DNA of 64,000 nt from Agaricus subrufescens (lineage: Eukaryota; Basidiomycota; Agaricomycetes; Agaricales; Agaricaceae), in assembly GCA_029945375.1 (NCBI GenBank), contig CM057069.1:372001-436000 (forward strand). Reading direction: 5' to 3'. Of the stretch, positions 22,214-34,770 are shown piece after piece. Numbering within the stretch: position 1 is the first letter of the stretch; each line of letters opens with the position of its first letter. The notes beneath the pieces were generated by a model. The model saw only the letters and a list, made by a program, of their open reading frames with translations. It had not been told where the DNA came from and searched no databases. The translations under genes and the position numbers were made by a program.

Positions 22214-23020
22214 TTTAAATCCACTACGGGACCCTAGACGGTGTGCATGATGTCTTGTCGTGGATTTTGGATTGGTAAAGACGTCAAGGACCTCGGCAGC
22301 ATGATATCCCTGCGGTGCTGAATCTCGTACCAACTGGCATGGGACCCCAGTCAGTGCCGATGAATCTTCGAAGTGGTATGGACCCCAGATGGCATGTTAA
22401 ATCTACTACGGGACCCCAGATGGTGTGCTGGATTTGGCACGGTATGCCTCATGATGCTCATAATGTCTAGTCGTGGATTTTGGATTAGTAAAGACATCAA
22501 AGACCCCGGCAGGGAAATATCCCTGCGACGCTGAATTTTGTGCCAACTGGCATGGGGCCCCAGTTGTTGTCAGTGCCGATAAATCTTCGAAGTGGTATGG
22601 ACCCCAGATGGTATGTTAAATCCACCACGGGACCTTAGATGGTGTGCTGAATTTGGCACGGTACGCTTCATGATGTCTGGTCGTGGATTTTGGACTGGTA
22701 AAGACATCAAAGACCCCGGCAGGGTAATATCCCTGCGACGCTGAATTTTGTGCCAACTATCAGTGCCGATGAATCTTCGATGTGGTACGGACCCCAGATG
22801 GTATGTTAGATCCACCACGGGACCCTAGATGGTGTGCTGAATTTGGCATGGTACGCTTCATGATGTCTGGTCGTGGATTTTGGACTGGTAAAGGCATCAA
22901 AGACCCCGGCAGGGTAATATCGCTGCGACGCTGAACTTTGTGCCGACTGGCACGGGGTCCCAATTGTTGTCGGTGGCGACAAATCTTTGCTTTGAAATGG
23001 TATAGACCCCAGATGGTATG
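22214..23020. repeat. Tandem repeat of four units, about 183-219 bp each
   Basis: Units at about 22214-22396, 22397-22615, 22616-22805 and 22806-23020. Each starts near TTAAATCCACCACGGGACC, passes GTCGTGGATTTTGGA, AGACCCCGGCAGGG and TATCCCTGCGACGCTGAA, and ends GACCCCAGATGGTATG. Units 2 and 4 (and 1 in shortened form) carry an extra block (GGCATGGGGCCCCAGTTGTTGT in unit 2) that unit 3 lacks, explaining the length steps. Units 3 and 4 are most alike. The array ends about 160 bp before the start codon of the second four-TM gene; the first paralogue has no such array. Confidence 0.85.
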
Positions 23021-23104
23021 ATAATATTAATAACGGGAGTCTGATAGGTATGAGACCCCGGGGTCCCCGTTCATGTTGATGGTGACTTCAGGCTATCTGA
23101 GAGG

Positions 23105-23112
23105 TATATATA
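23105..23112 (+). promoter_or_regulatory. TATA-like element of the second four-TM gene
   Basis: TATATATA lies 66 bp upstream of the ATG at 23179, between the tandem array and the gene. Confidence 0.45.
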
Positions 23113-23178
23113 CTGGCACCCCATGTAGTGCAAAGTCATTCTTCACCCTCCTCCTCTACTTGAATCCCAGTTCAAGCC

Positions 23179-24084
23179 ATGCCACCGGCTCTTATCATAC
23201 GAGAGGCCCCTGAAGACCGATTCTTTTTCTACCCCCTTTGGCTAGGACGTTTGCTCCGGCACTTGAAGGAGGCTATCGTGTAGGTCTATCACTTCCCAAA
23301 AACTCTGATACCAAAACTGACTGAAGGCCTCGATTTTGAAGTTCTGTCTATAAACCGGTGTTACTCCTCGGCCATTCCACCGTTATAGTGGCAACCCTTG
23401 GCACGCCATACATACACTATAAAATATACAAATACGATGAGGATTTTGAGACGCATTCCAATGAAAAGTTTTCTCAAATGATCCAAGCTCTGAGTACGTA
23501 TTGGGAACAACATTCTGATATCTTGTTACACATCCTTCCGTACGTACTCCCACCATGGTAATTTCTCGAATGCTAACGTACTTCCACTTTCAGTGCCTTA
23601 TTTCCAATGGTCTCCTCATCCGGTCTCCCTCTTTGCTCAACCGCCAGCTTTGTGGCAACAACGACTTTCATTGTAGGAACGGCCAGTATTGCTACTATGT
23701 TTACATTCAAAATCAGGGTCAAGTCATTACCAATCGAGCACGCCACCAAGGAATGGTTGAGAGTAAGCACTACATTTTCTATATATATAGTGTGACCTTC
23801 ATCTTTAAAAGGCATCCAAATCGTCGTGGATCGCAGTCCCGAACAAATCTTTCTGGATTTTGTTTTCTTTGCCCAGCGTCACCTTCTTTTTGTCGATTGG
23901 CTTATCCATTTACACTGTCGTGCTTACAGTTTTGGAGCGCTCAAGTGTCGGCACTGCCCCGAATTCGGGAATGCAAGGGTGCTCTATACAGAAGCAGGAA
24001 GCTTTCGAATATACGCTTTTTATAGCGCTTGCAGCTACTGTTGCTCATTTCACTTTCATTTTCGTGAAATTTTATCTGATCTGA
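23179..24084 (+). CDS. Four-TM membrane protein, paralogue 2, 246 aa
   Basis: Four exons (23179-23279, 23342-23539, 23594-23762, 23812-24084) sum to 741 nt. The layout duplicates the gene at 13785-14725: exon 1 is 101 nt and exon 3 is 169 nt in both, and all intron phases match. Hydrophobic segments: TVIVATLGTPYIHY in exon 2, VATTTFIVGTASIATMFTF in exon 3, and FFLSIGLSIYTVVLTVL and LFIALAATVAHFTFIFV in exon 4. The charged loop YKYDEDFETHSNEKF matches paralogue 1. The C-terminus is about ten residues shorter. Sequence divergence is considerable, so the duplication is not recent. I do not know the function; both being in the same orientation around the kinase points to an unequal-exchange or segmental origin. 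Confidence 0.8.
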
Positions 24085-24802
24085 CAGCAGCATACCTAGT
24101 AGAAATCATCGCTTCGCATTGGTCTATAAATCTGTATATGTCGTCTTTTCAGCCTGTTTTCGGCCTGTGTCTTTCTCTTCTTTTCTCCTGATCTTTGGCT
24201 TCTTCTTTGAGCATACAACCTTCCAATTCATTATATTCCCTCTGGTCTTTCTGTAGCTGCCTACGTTTAGACTTAAATTCTCATTCTTTGCAGCTCTGCT
24301 GTGACTTTCCGTTGGGTTTTTATCTATATATGCAAAGAATAAGAATATGCGTATGGTACACATGGGATGTTCGAGCGAAGCGGGGAGACTCGGACTCGGA
24401 GTTCACGCCTAGTATTACTCTAATAGTTAACAAATGGTTGATATGCAATATTTGGTTTCTAAAAAATACAGGTCGTTCAAGAGCTGTTTTTTCTATTTAA
24501 AACAATTGTCTTGAGTGCAGTTCAAGCGCGGAAGAGCGACTGGGCAGATAGAGAGTCTTATTAGCTTCGCGACTTCCGACATTTGATGTAGATCCTAGTA
24601 CAACAACCAACGAGATCATGAGATATGCTTATCGTTAATAGAGATAGAGAATTTAGAGCGGGCAGGTATTATCCCAGTCTAATGTCTCTTCGTTGTCTCT
24701 GAGCTCTAACATACCAGTCCAAGTTGATCTTGCGTGACTAAGATGAGTGTGACCCATAGTTGTCACTGATCACAAGCTCGTCTTACTTGCTCGACATTGG
24801 CA
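24085..24802. other. Intergenic before the SWIB gene
   Basis: About 720 bp. No gene recognised; short frames overlap the 3' flank of the four-TM gene and the promoter of the next gene. Confidence 0.45.
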
Positions 24803-26708
24803 ATGTCAGCTTCTCACCTCGATGGCCACAAGGCAGCAAAGTATGTCCACCAATCTTCTTTATTATCCTCTCGTTTCTACGAAAAGCATACTGACGGGCG
24901 AGAACACTTCCCAGAAAGCGAAAAATCACTGACAGAAATATTCCCAATGCTGTCCTCCAAAATCCAGAATTTCTCGAAGACTCCCAAATGTACCAGTCAC
25001 TGCAAGATATGGAACGAAAACTGGATTGGACGATGACGAGGAAGAAGGTGGAAGTGCAAGATGCGTTGTCTAGGGTACCTACGGTATGTCTTAGCATCAA
25101 GCTGAATTGCCAGTTTTTGTCATTGACCGAATGGTATCTGCTCGTCAAATCTCTCCTGGTCCTGTGTCCTCGTGTCGCGCTGCAATCTCATTCTGCTGTT
25201 TATCTGAATTCGTGACGGCTTACATGAATGTCTGGTAACAGACGACGCGCACGCTACGAGTATTTCTCAGTCACACTGTGTCAGGACAGGCATGGCAAAC
25301 GGGTGGAGAGCAGCCGGTAGCGAATTTTGATACTGGAGAAGGTATTCCTGCATGGTCATTCAAGGTTGAGGGTCGATTGCTAGAGGTACGTCATGTTGAT
25401 GCTGCGTTGCAAAGCTCTGTGCTGAAAAGATATTCCGGTGCGCTTAGCCTCCGAACCAAAGAAGCCGTGACAAAACGCCACTACGCAAGTTTTCAACGAT
25501 GATTAAGCGCATGGTCGTCGAAATTGAACGTGACCCTGCTCTATATCCAGAAAGCAATATCGTTGAGGTATGAATGATGTCAACGTCATCCGGTTCAGGC
25601 TTAGTATCTGACTGAACGTGTGTTTGTGTACACTCAAAGTGGCCAAGAGCGACGGGACAACAAAATCCAAGCCTTGATGGTTTTACAGTGCGGAGATCTG
25701 GGGACCAACCTACGAAATTGCGCGTCATCATCTTCCTGGATCACTTTCCGGAACAATACAGGCTTTCGCCTGAGTTGTGTAAGTGCTCCGCGTATCAACC
25801 ACGCACCTCGGTTCCAATAACACCCGAACCCTTCACATTTTCACTTGTCCCCCGCAGCACAGGTATTAGGAATCAAAGAGGATAGCCGGCTAGGAGTCGT
25901 GCAGACGTTATGGAACTACATTAAGCTCCAAAATCTTCAAGATAAAGCGGACCGTCGAATCATTCATGCCGATGAGAAGCTACGGATGGTGAGTGGATCA
26001 CATAGCCCCCGAAGCTAAAAAAAAGCTACATTTTCATCGCTGACGGCTTTACTTAGATCTTCGGTGCGGAGACCATTGCGTTTCAGCAAATACCTGAGTT
26101 GGTGAATCGGCATCTCATAAATCCTGAGCCCGTTGTTTTGTATTACACGTTGAATCCCTCCGTGCCACCTCCTGAGAAGCCGTCGGCTTGGGATGTTGAA
26201 ATCAAGATGGAGGATTCAACGTTGAAAAATCGAATGACTACGGTAGTGCAGGCCAGTAAAGATTCCACGGCCACACTGATGAAATTGGATGAAGAGGTAC
26301 GTCAAAACTAGCCGTCGCTTCGAATGGTTTTTGATTAACAAATCATTCCATCGTGACTTACTGCCACGAAAATGACAGATCGCCCTACTTGCGCAGTCAT
26401 TGCACAATTCTCAATTGAAACAAACCTTCCTTCAATCATTTGCAGATGATCCCGCGAGGTTTATCCAGACATGGTTAGAATCCCAATCTCGTGATTTGGA
26501 AAGTATACTCGGTAGTGGGCCATCAGAGGGAATGACAGTTCGGCAAGAAGAGTTAAGGAGAAGTGAATTCTTCCAACTGCCATGGGTTGAGGAGGTACGT
26601 GAGGTGCCTTGATGAGTCCTACACAGGAGCTGATCTCTATGGTTTTGTTTACATAAGGCCGTGGCGATTCAAGAGGGGCTGCGCTTGGCGGCACGGGGAA
26701 TGCAATAG
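24803..26708 (+). CDS. SSR3: SWI/SNF-RSC complex SWIB subunit (Snf12/Rsc6/Ssr3, BAF60 family), 419 aa
   Basis: Nine exons (24803-24840, 24903-25083, 25242-25385, 25448-25567, 25640-25778, 25858-25988, 26057-26296, 26379-26594, 26658-26708) sum to 1260 nt. The product is the SMARCD-type accessory subunit of nuclear chromatin remodellers. Hallmarks: N-terminal RKRKITDRNIPNAV and a helical region (QSLQDMERKLDWTMTRKKVE), a beta-rich region (WSFKVEGRLLE), then the SWIB/MDM2 domain around residues 200-280 (LDHFPEQYRLSPELSQVLGI split over two exons, VVQTLWNYIKLQNLQDKADR, LRMIFGAETIAFQQIPELV), and a C-terminal coiled region (LHNSQLKQTFLQSFADDPARF). The 38-nt first exon is short, but its splice restores the frame. 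The exact Snf12-versus-Rsc6 identity cannot be settled from sequence alone. Confidence 0.9.
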
Positions 26709-27445
26709 GTGTGCTATGAAGTAGGTACACATTGATTTGACCGCAAAGGGCTGTACCAACTAGAGGGGCGTAAATTAGGCTTTCATAGTGGCGCAGGCTG
26801 CGGAAAGGGTACGAAGGGGTCTGTAAAATTTCTACCTGGCTCTGTGGTATATTTAATCTGTGATGTTAATGTCTTTTGTTCGTCCCGATCAGTCTTTACT
26901 CTGCGGCATTAACCAACAATTGAGGCTAGGGATCAATTGGGAGTAGATTCGACGTTGTGATAGGGCAATGTGCTGCAAGTACGAACTCACCGGATGTCGG
27001 AGTTGCTTTGCTATCAGTTGCACATTGAAAGCGTGGACAAGATCGGATAATGCTTAAAATATCAATGCACATGAACATCTATCACCATGGCATACGTGGA
27101 GAACTTGCATGCTTCCCACACAAACCGCTGGTGCTGAAGCTGAGTTTTGGGGCATGTATCAAGGCATCCGGACGTACTTGGTGCTACAACGAAGACCCTG
27201 TCGTTGCCCGAGAGACGCACTCTTAAGCTTGTTTTGCAACAAAAGCGGTCGATTTGTTGGCCGGAGATCTCGATCGTCGATCTGACGGGGCGAATTCGGC
27301 AAGGACCGGCAAATAAATGGGACCACTTGTTCCAATAAATAGTCAAGGCATTCGCCCCCCTCCCCCTGTTCTCTCCCCCCCAACCCCTCATTTCTTTCTT
27401 TCTGCTTTTTTTTCTTTAATTTTTTCTGCCTATTGATACCAAGAT
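26709..27445. other. Intergenic between SWIB and BAR-SH3 genes
   Basis: No gene supported. A pyrimidine-rich stretch (about 27355-27430) immediately precedes the next start codon. Confidence 0.45.
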
Positions 27446-29997
27446 ATGACCAGCCAGGTTAGCATGTGCGAAGTCTGGCGCAGCCATTAAGCTGACAGGA
27501 CATGCCTTTCTTGCTTTCATTGACGTTTATTGCAGTTGGGACGGCTCCGGCAGGTGAGTGGTGCTGTAAGATAGTCTTCCTTGTATTCCTCTGGGACTGA
27601 AAAATCATCTTGTAGTGGGCTGGAGAGGTTATGTCCTCGAAGGATAACAGGATGTTCGTCAGCGACGAAATCAAAGAGTTAGAAGGGGAGATCGAGAAAC
27701 GGAAGGAAGGAATTCTCAAGTCAGTCTTTGTCTATCATGTCTTTCGATCTACTCGACCGAGTAGTACCCCTCACTTGCCTTCCCTGTATTGTTAATTTCT
27801 AGAACGGGAACTGACATACCACCTCATTAATGCAGGTTGAACATGGCCTCTGAGGCTTATCATCACTCACTTTCCAAAAAGAAACAATACGAGTTTGTGG
27901 ACCGGGGTGAGAAATTGATATCGCTAGACGCGTTGGGTGTTGTCATGATCGTGGATGGAGAGAAATTTGGCGAGAATTCAACATTTGGTATGATATTGTT
28001 ACTCGTGTTCTCTCTTACAACCTAATATTCAAGCTTGATAGGTTCTTCTCTTGTCAAACTTGGACGGGCTCACTGCAAAATAGCGACCCTTCAAGAGGCG
28101 TACACCGTCACTTTCAGAGATACTTTCATCACCGCATTGCAACAATTTGAGGATTCCATCAAGGAGTATGAACACTTGAAGAAGAAGCTTGAAAGCCGCA
28201 GGTATGACCTTTCATTTACCTCTCCAAGAATACCTTGCCTCATTGAACCTTAGGTCGGCCTACGAGACTGCTTTCCATAAGGCAGAGAAGCTAAAGCAAA
28301 GCAAGAAGGAGAGGGAGAAGATCGATGCTGAAGAGGAACTGGATAGGACAAGACAACGTTTGTAGGTCCTTTCACCATCCCCTGTGACAAACCGGATCCT
28401 GAACGACTGTTGCTATACCATCAGTGAGGAAACTGCAGAGGACATGAGGGCGCACATGGAAGCCATCAGAAGCGACGATGCTCACCACCAGCGTGAACTC
28501 ACTAATTTCTTGGATTTAGAAATGAATTTCGCACAGCAATATCTGGATGTATTGAAGGACGTCAAGTCGGATTGGAGTCAGGAGTAAGTCACTCATCGGA
28601 TTTACACTCACAATACATGTGGTGCTAACTGTCCTATTTTTAGTCCCGCGCCTGTCGTTCCTATTAGGCGAAATCGCGCAAAATCCTTATCAGGCCGGTC
28701 GTCTGGAAACCTTAAATCTTCAACAGGGTCGCAAGGGTCTTCTGACGAAAGCTCCTCCCGACGATCGCACAGTCCTAATCGTCGTGGAAGTAAACCGCCT
28801 TCACGATCTGCCTCGCGCGCGTCCAGGAAACGTACTAATAGTAATGCCACTGCTACGGGCGATAAGGACATAGATCCACTTGAGAGAGCACCTACTCCAA
28901 GACGACGCAGCGTCGCCGGATGGGCTTCTAGTGCTGTTGGGACTGTCACGAATAGGAAGAAGAAGGACACGGAAAATTTCGCGTCTTTGGAGGACGATGA
29001 TGAAACAGATACCGGGGAGACGAACCGGTCTTCTTTGACGAAGTCGATGAGTATTGGATCATTGCGGCGGCGGTCTTCCAACAAATCACCGAAGGTGCTC
29101 CAGCAGACTAGGCCTAGGTCTAGTTCGCTGTATGGGAAGAAGCTTGTGCGAGCGCGGCTCGATTACGAAGCAAAGTCGTCAAACGAGCTTAGCTTCAAAG
29201 CTGGTGCTGAGATTATCCCGCTCAATGAAGTTTTGGATAGTTGGTGGATGGGAGATCTGAATGGGCAGCGGGGATTGTTCCTGATGACCTATGTCGAGGA
29301 AATTGACCCTTCAAGTGCTTCCAGAAAACCTAAGAAATCCGCGGATAACGAGTCCTTGCAAGACTCAGATACTCAATCCACTGACGACGGCTACGGGACA
29401 AGCGAGTTGGACGAAGAAAGTGATTTGCTATCGCGCCCGATGGAACACAGTCCCTTCATTGCGGGTTTGGACGATAATAATAGTATCATCGATCAAAACA
29501 CTGACGATGAGCACAATCCAGTCACAATGCATACCCCCAAACCTAAACCGCATGCCGTCCACACCCCTATATCTCAAACACAGTACAGGACTACACCGTC
29601 TCCTCCATCATCCCTATCAGGGTCTGATGCTGGGATGTTGACGAATGCTGGATTCTTTGGACGGGATACTTCCGCAACTCCGTCACAGGCAAGATCTCCA
29701 GCTACGGCGCCAAAGAAAGTACCCCCTCCCCCACCTCCGAGAAGAGCCAATACCCCACAAATTGCTCCGCCGCTACCACAACGGAAGACTCAAACCCCCA
29801 GTAAATCGTCCAAGAACAATACACGCCCTTCAAGTGCTGGTTCGTCAATAAGCTCACTTTTGACAAACGATGAGTCGGGTTCTAGTTCTGGGGGATTCGA
29901 TAGATCACCTTTTGAGAGTACCCAGGATTTAACTGCCTCTACTCCAACTCGCTCTAGCGATAAACTAGATGGGTTCAATCCTTTCAGGAGGAGTTGA
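27446..29997 (+). CDS. BAR-SH3 protein (endophilin/amphiphysin-type membrane-curvature adaptor), 688 aa
   Basis: Eight exons (27446-27457, 27536-27553, 27616-27719, 27836-27987, 28042-28201, 28254-28361, 28425-28583, 28644-29997) sum to 2067 nt; the first two are tiny but maintain frame. Residues about 1-235 form a BAR domain (VSDEIKELEGEIEKRKEGIL, FITALQQFEDSIKEYEHLKK, FLDLEMNFAQQYLDVLKDV). An SH3 domain follows near residue 405-460 (VRARLDYEAKSSNELSFKAG, DSWWMGDLNGQRGLF). The tail has a proline run (PPPPPPRRANTPQIAPPLPQ) that could bind other SH3 domains, and Ser/Arg-rich linkers that are likely phosphorylated. Such proteins act at endocytic or vesicle membranes. Extremely short 5' exons make automatic start prediction difficult. 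Confidence 0.88.
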
Positions 29998-30217
29998 GTG
30001 AAGGAATTGTGGCAAATTGCCCCTAATTTCTTTTTTTAAACATATATATTTCGATGTACCCAATAGTATCTTAGCTATACATTAATTGAAATTATCACGT
30101 AAACACCGTACTATGTATGTCCCGTCTCTCAATTGCACTTGTCAAACCGCCCAAACTCCCGTACAGCCTCTTGACAACAATTCAATCAGTGGGAACCCGA
30201 ATGACTACTGCCTGTCT

Positions 30218-31517
30218 TTACGAGATGCCGTTTGAACGAGACGGGCCAGGTGACGTTTGCATTTGAATTTCCTGGCCGTCCTCGCCCTCACACGATGGCA
30301 GGCCACTGTCACTGACAAGTTCCTTACTATTATTATTATGCAAGGGGGTGGATTTTGGAGCCTCAGTAGTTCCAGCCGAGGTAGGCGGCTCTGAGGCACG
30401 GTTTTGTTTCCATCGCGACTTTTGGCGGTACCTCCAGGCGATAATACAACCTAGAGCACCGAAAATGAATATTGCGGAGAGACCTCCTAGGACACCACCA
30501 TATATGGCGGTAATATCATGAAGATTTACGGTTGTTGGTGTAGTCGCATTTGGGCCAGAGTGGATGTCGACTTGAAGTGCAGTCAAGGAGAGAGGAAGGA
30601 GATTTGGTGTTGAGCCTAGGAAGGTCACATGGAGAACATGTCGGCCGAGGTTGAGATTGGGTGTTTGGAAGAATAGGTGCTTGTAAGTTGTGTGGTTTTT
30701 CTGTGAGTCCCATGTAAAGTATACAGGGCTTCCATCGTCGACCGTGTAAACACCTTTTCCGGTGGACGGTGACGTTACCCCCCACAGAAATCCGTACCAG
30801 CGGAGGGCAACTCCTGGAAAGGAAAGCAAAGATAATCAAGCTGTGGTCATATTTTTCATATCGTGAAACGTACCCCTGTAGCTCAACACTGCGGATGCGC
30901 CCTCCTCAGCTGCCCCAATCTGACTATATGGACCCCATTGCTGCCAATTTCCGGTGTATGTTATGTCCGCGGTATCAGGAGGAAAGTACATTGTACCTTC
31001 ACTCACAACATACCCATCTGGAGGCCTATACGATATCCAGTCGAGCCAAAACATCGTGGTGTTCTTGACATCGGTGATTTCAAGCGTGAAATTATGCACG
31101 CCATCACTTATTTCTGTGCCAGCACTGTTGCATATCTCCCAATTATTGGTAGGACTGTCTGGTGGATTGATGTTGGCGATGGTATCATCGTCGATGAGGC
31201 ATCTCCAGCTTGGAAGAGAATCCGCTGCGGTATTATTGAAGCTGGCGTATGCATGAATAAATTCACCTTTTTTGTTTGTCCTCGAAATAAGTATTTGGAT
31301 GTGAATTAAAATGTTGCTACGCACCAGTAAATGAAAACAAAACAGACCCGTCTCCTGATATCCTATGTAGGGTTTCTTGATATGGAGGCCCCCAATAACC
31401 CACTGCATTCATTCCATCATTCGTATCCATGGTCCAGTTAGAGGAAGAATACTTGAGGGCAAGGTCAGTATCGTCTAAGACGACAAATGAGGCAGGTTTT
31501 AAAGGCGACGGCGACAT
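30218..31517 (-). CDS. Single-pass membrane protein with extracellular beta-rich domain, 393 aa
   Basis: Three exons (31517-31325, 31266-30874, 30813-30218) sum to 1182 nt. The extracellular part has paired jelly-roll-like halves: SNWTMDTNDGMNAVGYWG, GVHNFTLEITDVKNTTMFWLDWI, then a second unit (FTWDSQKNHTTYKHLFF, GRHVLHVTFLG). Several N-x-S/T sites are present. One TM helix (ITAIYGGVLGGLSAIFIFGA, then LGCIIAWRYRQKSRWKQ) is followed by a charged cytoplasmic tail. This plan is common in agaricomycete genomes; I know no assigned function. No signal peptide is seen at MSPSPLKPASF, so either the true N-terminus is in an upstream exon or secretion is non-classical. The exon 1-2 acceptor (AAAAAAG) is weak but needed for the frame. 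Confidence 0.72.
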
Positions 31518-32917
31518 TGGCTAAATGGCATAAGTCACGGTGACACAGATCCACTGGAGAGAGATTAGAATAAGGTATGTGAGAAAAGCACATTGGCGGG
31601 GATTATAAGACTTCGGGTCTAATCCCCAGGCCGTAGATGCCTTTAACGTTAATCAATCAAGCCGTCCTCAGGTGGTTCATGGCCCTTGAACCGTCCCTGG
31701 AGCAGCCGCTTTGAAGCCGCAACCCTGAACGCCCTCCACCTCAAACAGATACGACGATTCCGCGATTGTGATTTTTTTATTACTTAGCTGTCATGGTGAT
31801 TGTGCTATAAGCCGAGGGCGTATAATTTTCCTCCAGCAGATGGACATTCACTCGAGTGCATCTTGGGTGATTGCTTAGAGATCACGTAATAGACTCGAGT
31901 GTGAATTTCTGACTCAACTATCCCTAGCAGGAGATGAGTTTGAAGTTGACGAAATTTTCCTATGAAAACGGTTGAACTCGATGTTTACGTATCAGTAGGT
32001 TAGAAGATGATGAAACAAATACAAGTTACTCGGGTGGGAAGAAACAAAGGAAAGTCTTTCTTAGCAATTCAATTGGCGGGGCTTGAAGCTTGAAGCTTGA
32101 AGTTAGACTATGATGAAGGATGTGTCATAATTGACCAACCCCAACCCATCCCTTGCAATAGCGTTCGGCGTGCTTCGTGATGCATCAACGTACATATCCA
32201 ACAGGTGCACATCGTAGTCTTAATGGCGGTTCCGAATTTCGACTTGTACCGGTGCACAAGGCCGTCAAAACAGCCATACTTTCCATGACGGCGGGTGCAT
32301 TCACGAAATATGGGCTTCGCCGGCCTGGTGAGATTGCCGACCGCCGTGGCATTTTCTTGGGCTCCAAATAATCAAAATGCAGGAACAAAAATAGCTTTTT
32401 ACCGTTAAGGCCACTCACTCTTGTTACCCTGATTTGTACAATAAACCGAAATTACCGGTATATAGTGAACGTGCCTTTAGAAGCCCAAGAAAGGCCTTCG
32501 GAATTCAACATTAGGGCACAAAATGTCATTCGACTAGAGGTTACATTCGGTATGCAGCTCTTACACATACTTTGCTATGGATGATGATACACTTCAAGTT
32601 GGCACTTGGCCAGGAATAGATAGACCTTAATACGTCACAATTACATTTCGTATGTACCTCAACTTGTCGTAAATAGACCAGATGTGCCATTTGAGCTTGT
32701 AGGAATTTTCTCTTATGCATATTTCTCCGGGCCTCAAGGAACGAAATGATTATGTTAGCCAGCCCGCCTCGCCTCCGCAAAACCATAGGAGTGGGGTATC
32801 ACGTGATGGATTAAGACAAGTAGATTGCAGCTAGCGCCGTTGTCCACTCTACAGGTCTTGCTCTCTACCTCTCTACCCAACCCCACCGGCAGGCAGTCTC
32901 AGGGTGCGCATATCGAG
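31518..32917. other. Intergenic, 1.4 kb
   Basis: No gene recognised. A short tandem GCTTGAA repeat (three copies) is at about 32081-32103. At 31847-31910 two copies of a CTCGAGT palindrome sit in inverted context, a possible binding site. The right end is the Rheb promoter. Confidence 0.45.
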
Positions 32918-33972
32918 ATGTCAGCGACAAACGCAGCGGCAGCATCAGTTAAGCGAAGAAAAATTGCGGTATTGGGGTCGCGGTCAGTCGGTATGTGCGC
33001 TTCGCTCCTCCATGCTTTTCATCGGGAACTGATAAATGTCGGCGTTGGATTGTTGATCCCATGCAACCTTGCTATTTTTCCTTCTTTTTCTCCCTGCATA
33101 ACTCTTGATTACTGGTCCTATGACGAATGATGGCATCCGGCGTTTATAGGCAAATCGTCTCTGGTGAAACAGTTCATCGAGGTACCGGTTCTAAACGATT
33201 GGCCACCATGGCCGACACTCATGGATGTTAGAATCACTTTGTGGATGCTTATTATCCCACCATCGAGTCTACATTCGCGAAAAGTGTGAAGTACAAAGGT
33301 GTCGAATATGATTGCCATATTATCGACACTGCCGGTCAGGTGCGACTCTGCTCACCCTCGGTCCTCTGCACTACCTGACGCCTCTCCAATACAGGATGAA
33401 TATTCTCCAATAAATTCACAATATGCCATCGGTATTCATGGGTATATCCTCGTGTACTCCATCGCGTCCCGGAGTTCTTTCGACATGATCCAGATCGTAT
33501 ATGATAAGATCATCAATTTCAGTGGCCTTAGTGATATACCGTGCGTGATAGTAGGCACAAAGGTTGACCTTGCACCCACTGGGTGAGTCCTCTTCACCTG
33601 TGTTCTTTTTCGCTTCCCTGCAGCCGAGTATCGGGCGGAGCTAGTGGTGCAATTCGCTTCGCTTTGATTACTTTAATCTTGTCACGGGTCATTTACCTGA
33701 TTGATACCCTGACGCCTACTATGATGATGTTCAGGCGGCAAGTCGAGACGGCAGATGGAGAAAAGATTGCCAAGGCGAATCAAGCATCATTTATTGAGGC
33801 CAGCGCGAAGGAGAACACCAACGTCGGTAGGTCTGATTGAAGGCTAGCCGATATTTGCTGAATCTCATATATAACTTCAGGTAAGGTATTTGAACTATGT
33901 TTGGCCGAAATAGAGAAACGAACGGCACCAAATCAAGCGGATACAGGGGGAAAGGGATGCCTCGTCATGTAG
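32918..33972 (+). CDS. RHB1: Rheb small GTPase, 194 aa
   Basis: Six exons (32918-32990, 33150-33181, 33232-33339, 33395-33582, 33735-33826, 33881-33972) sum to 585 nt. Rheb is the farnesylated Ras-family GTPase that controls TOR signalling and amino-acid uptake. The P-loop GSRSVGKSS has the Rheb-type Arg; switch I is AYYPTIESTF, switch II DTAGQDEYS, the guanine-specificity motif is GTKVDL and EASAKENTN is G5. The C-terminal CaaX box is CLVM, predicting prenylation; the terminal Met favours farnesyl. Introns 1 (159 nt) and 4 (152 nt) are longer than usual for this window. Confidence 0.95.
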
Positions 33973-34770
33973 AAATATTTTTTCTCTTTCTTTTGGATGT
34001 CTTTCCGATCTTCTTGCCTTGCTCTCGTCACTAGAGTATTCCCGTTATCAGGCGCTTAGGAACCCAACTCTTCTTTCTGATACTGACTGTTATTTTGGCC
34101 ATGTATGCATATCTGTAGATGGTCCGGAGGATATGCCATCTACAATCATAATTCACTTTTGCGCAGAGAAATACCCACCACTGATACGATAAAACTTCAA
34201 ACAGGGAAAAGTCAGCTCGCTTTGAAAAATGTTTTGCCAAGGTATTGGTTCCGGTAAAATGTAAATGAGAAGAGAGAAGCTTTAAAAAGTGAGGTGTCTG
34301 TCTCTTATTCTTCTGTGCGTTGATTAATTGGTGGCGACAAAGACAGGAAATTTTCCATCGGGGGCTAGCGAAGGATAACTAGTACAGTATAATCCTCGAC
34401 GTCCGCGCGATGTGATGCTTATGGGATGGGAAGAGCACAAAGGAACCTATGCCAATTGCGGGCGGTGGCGGGTACAAAGTTTATCTCTCATCGAAGACCT
34501 GGACAGTACTCGAAACCATTTCACGACAATATCAGACATTGCTCACCTTTACAATTGTTACTGCGGTGTCATCCTTGTGTTCGTATCAGAGTGTATGTAT
34601 GTAAGGTCAGGCGGAGACATACATCATCAGAACGTCAAATACTTTTTTATGCCAACAAAATCGTGAATGCTTTGCACTACATTCCTACCGCACTACAATA
34701 GGATATTATGGTATACTACCTCATGTGGTTACATTCTCAAAAATTGGCGGACACAATCACAAAATGAGTA
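33973..34770. other. Intergenic between convergent Rheb and F-box genes
   Basis: No gene supported; the short overlapping frames at 34412-34701 have no domain. Confidence 0.45.
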
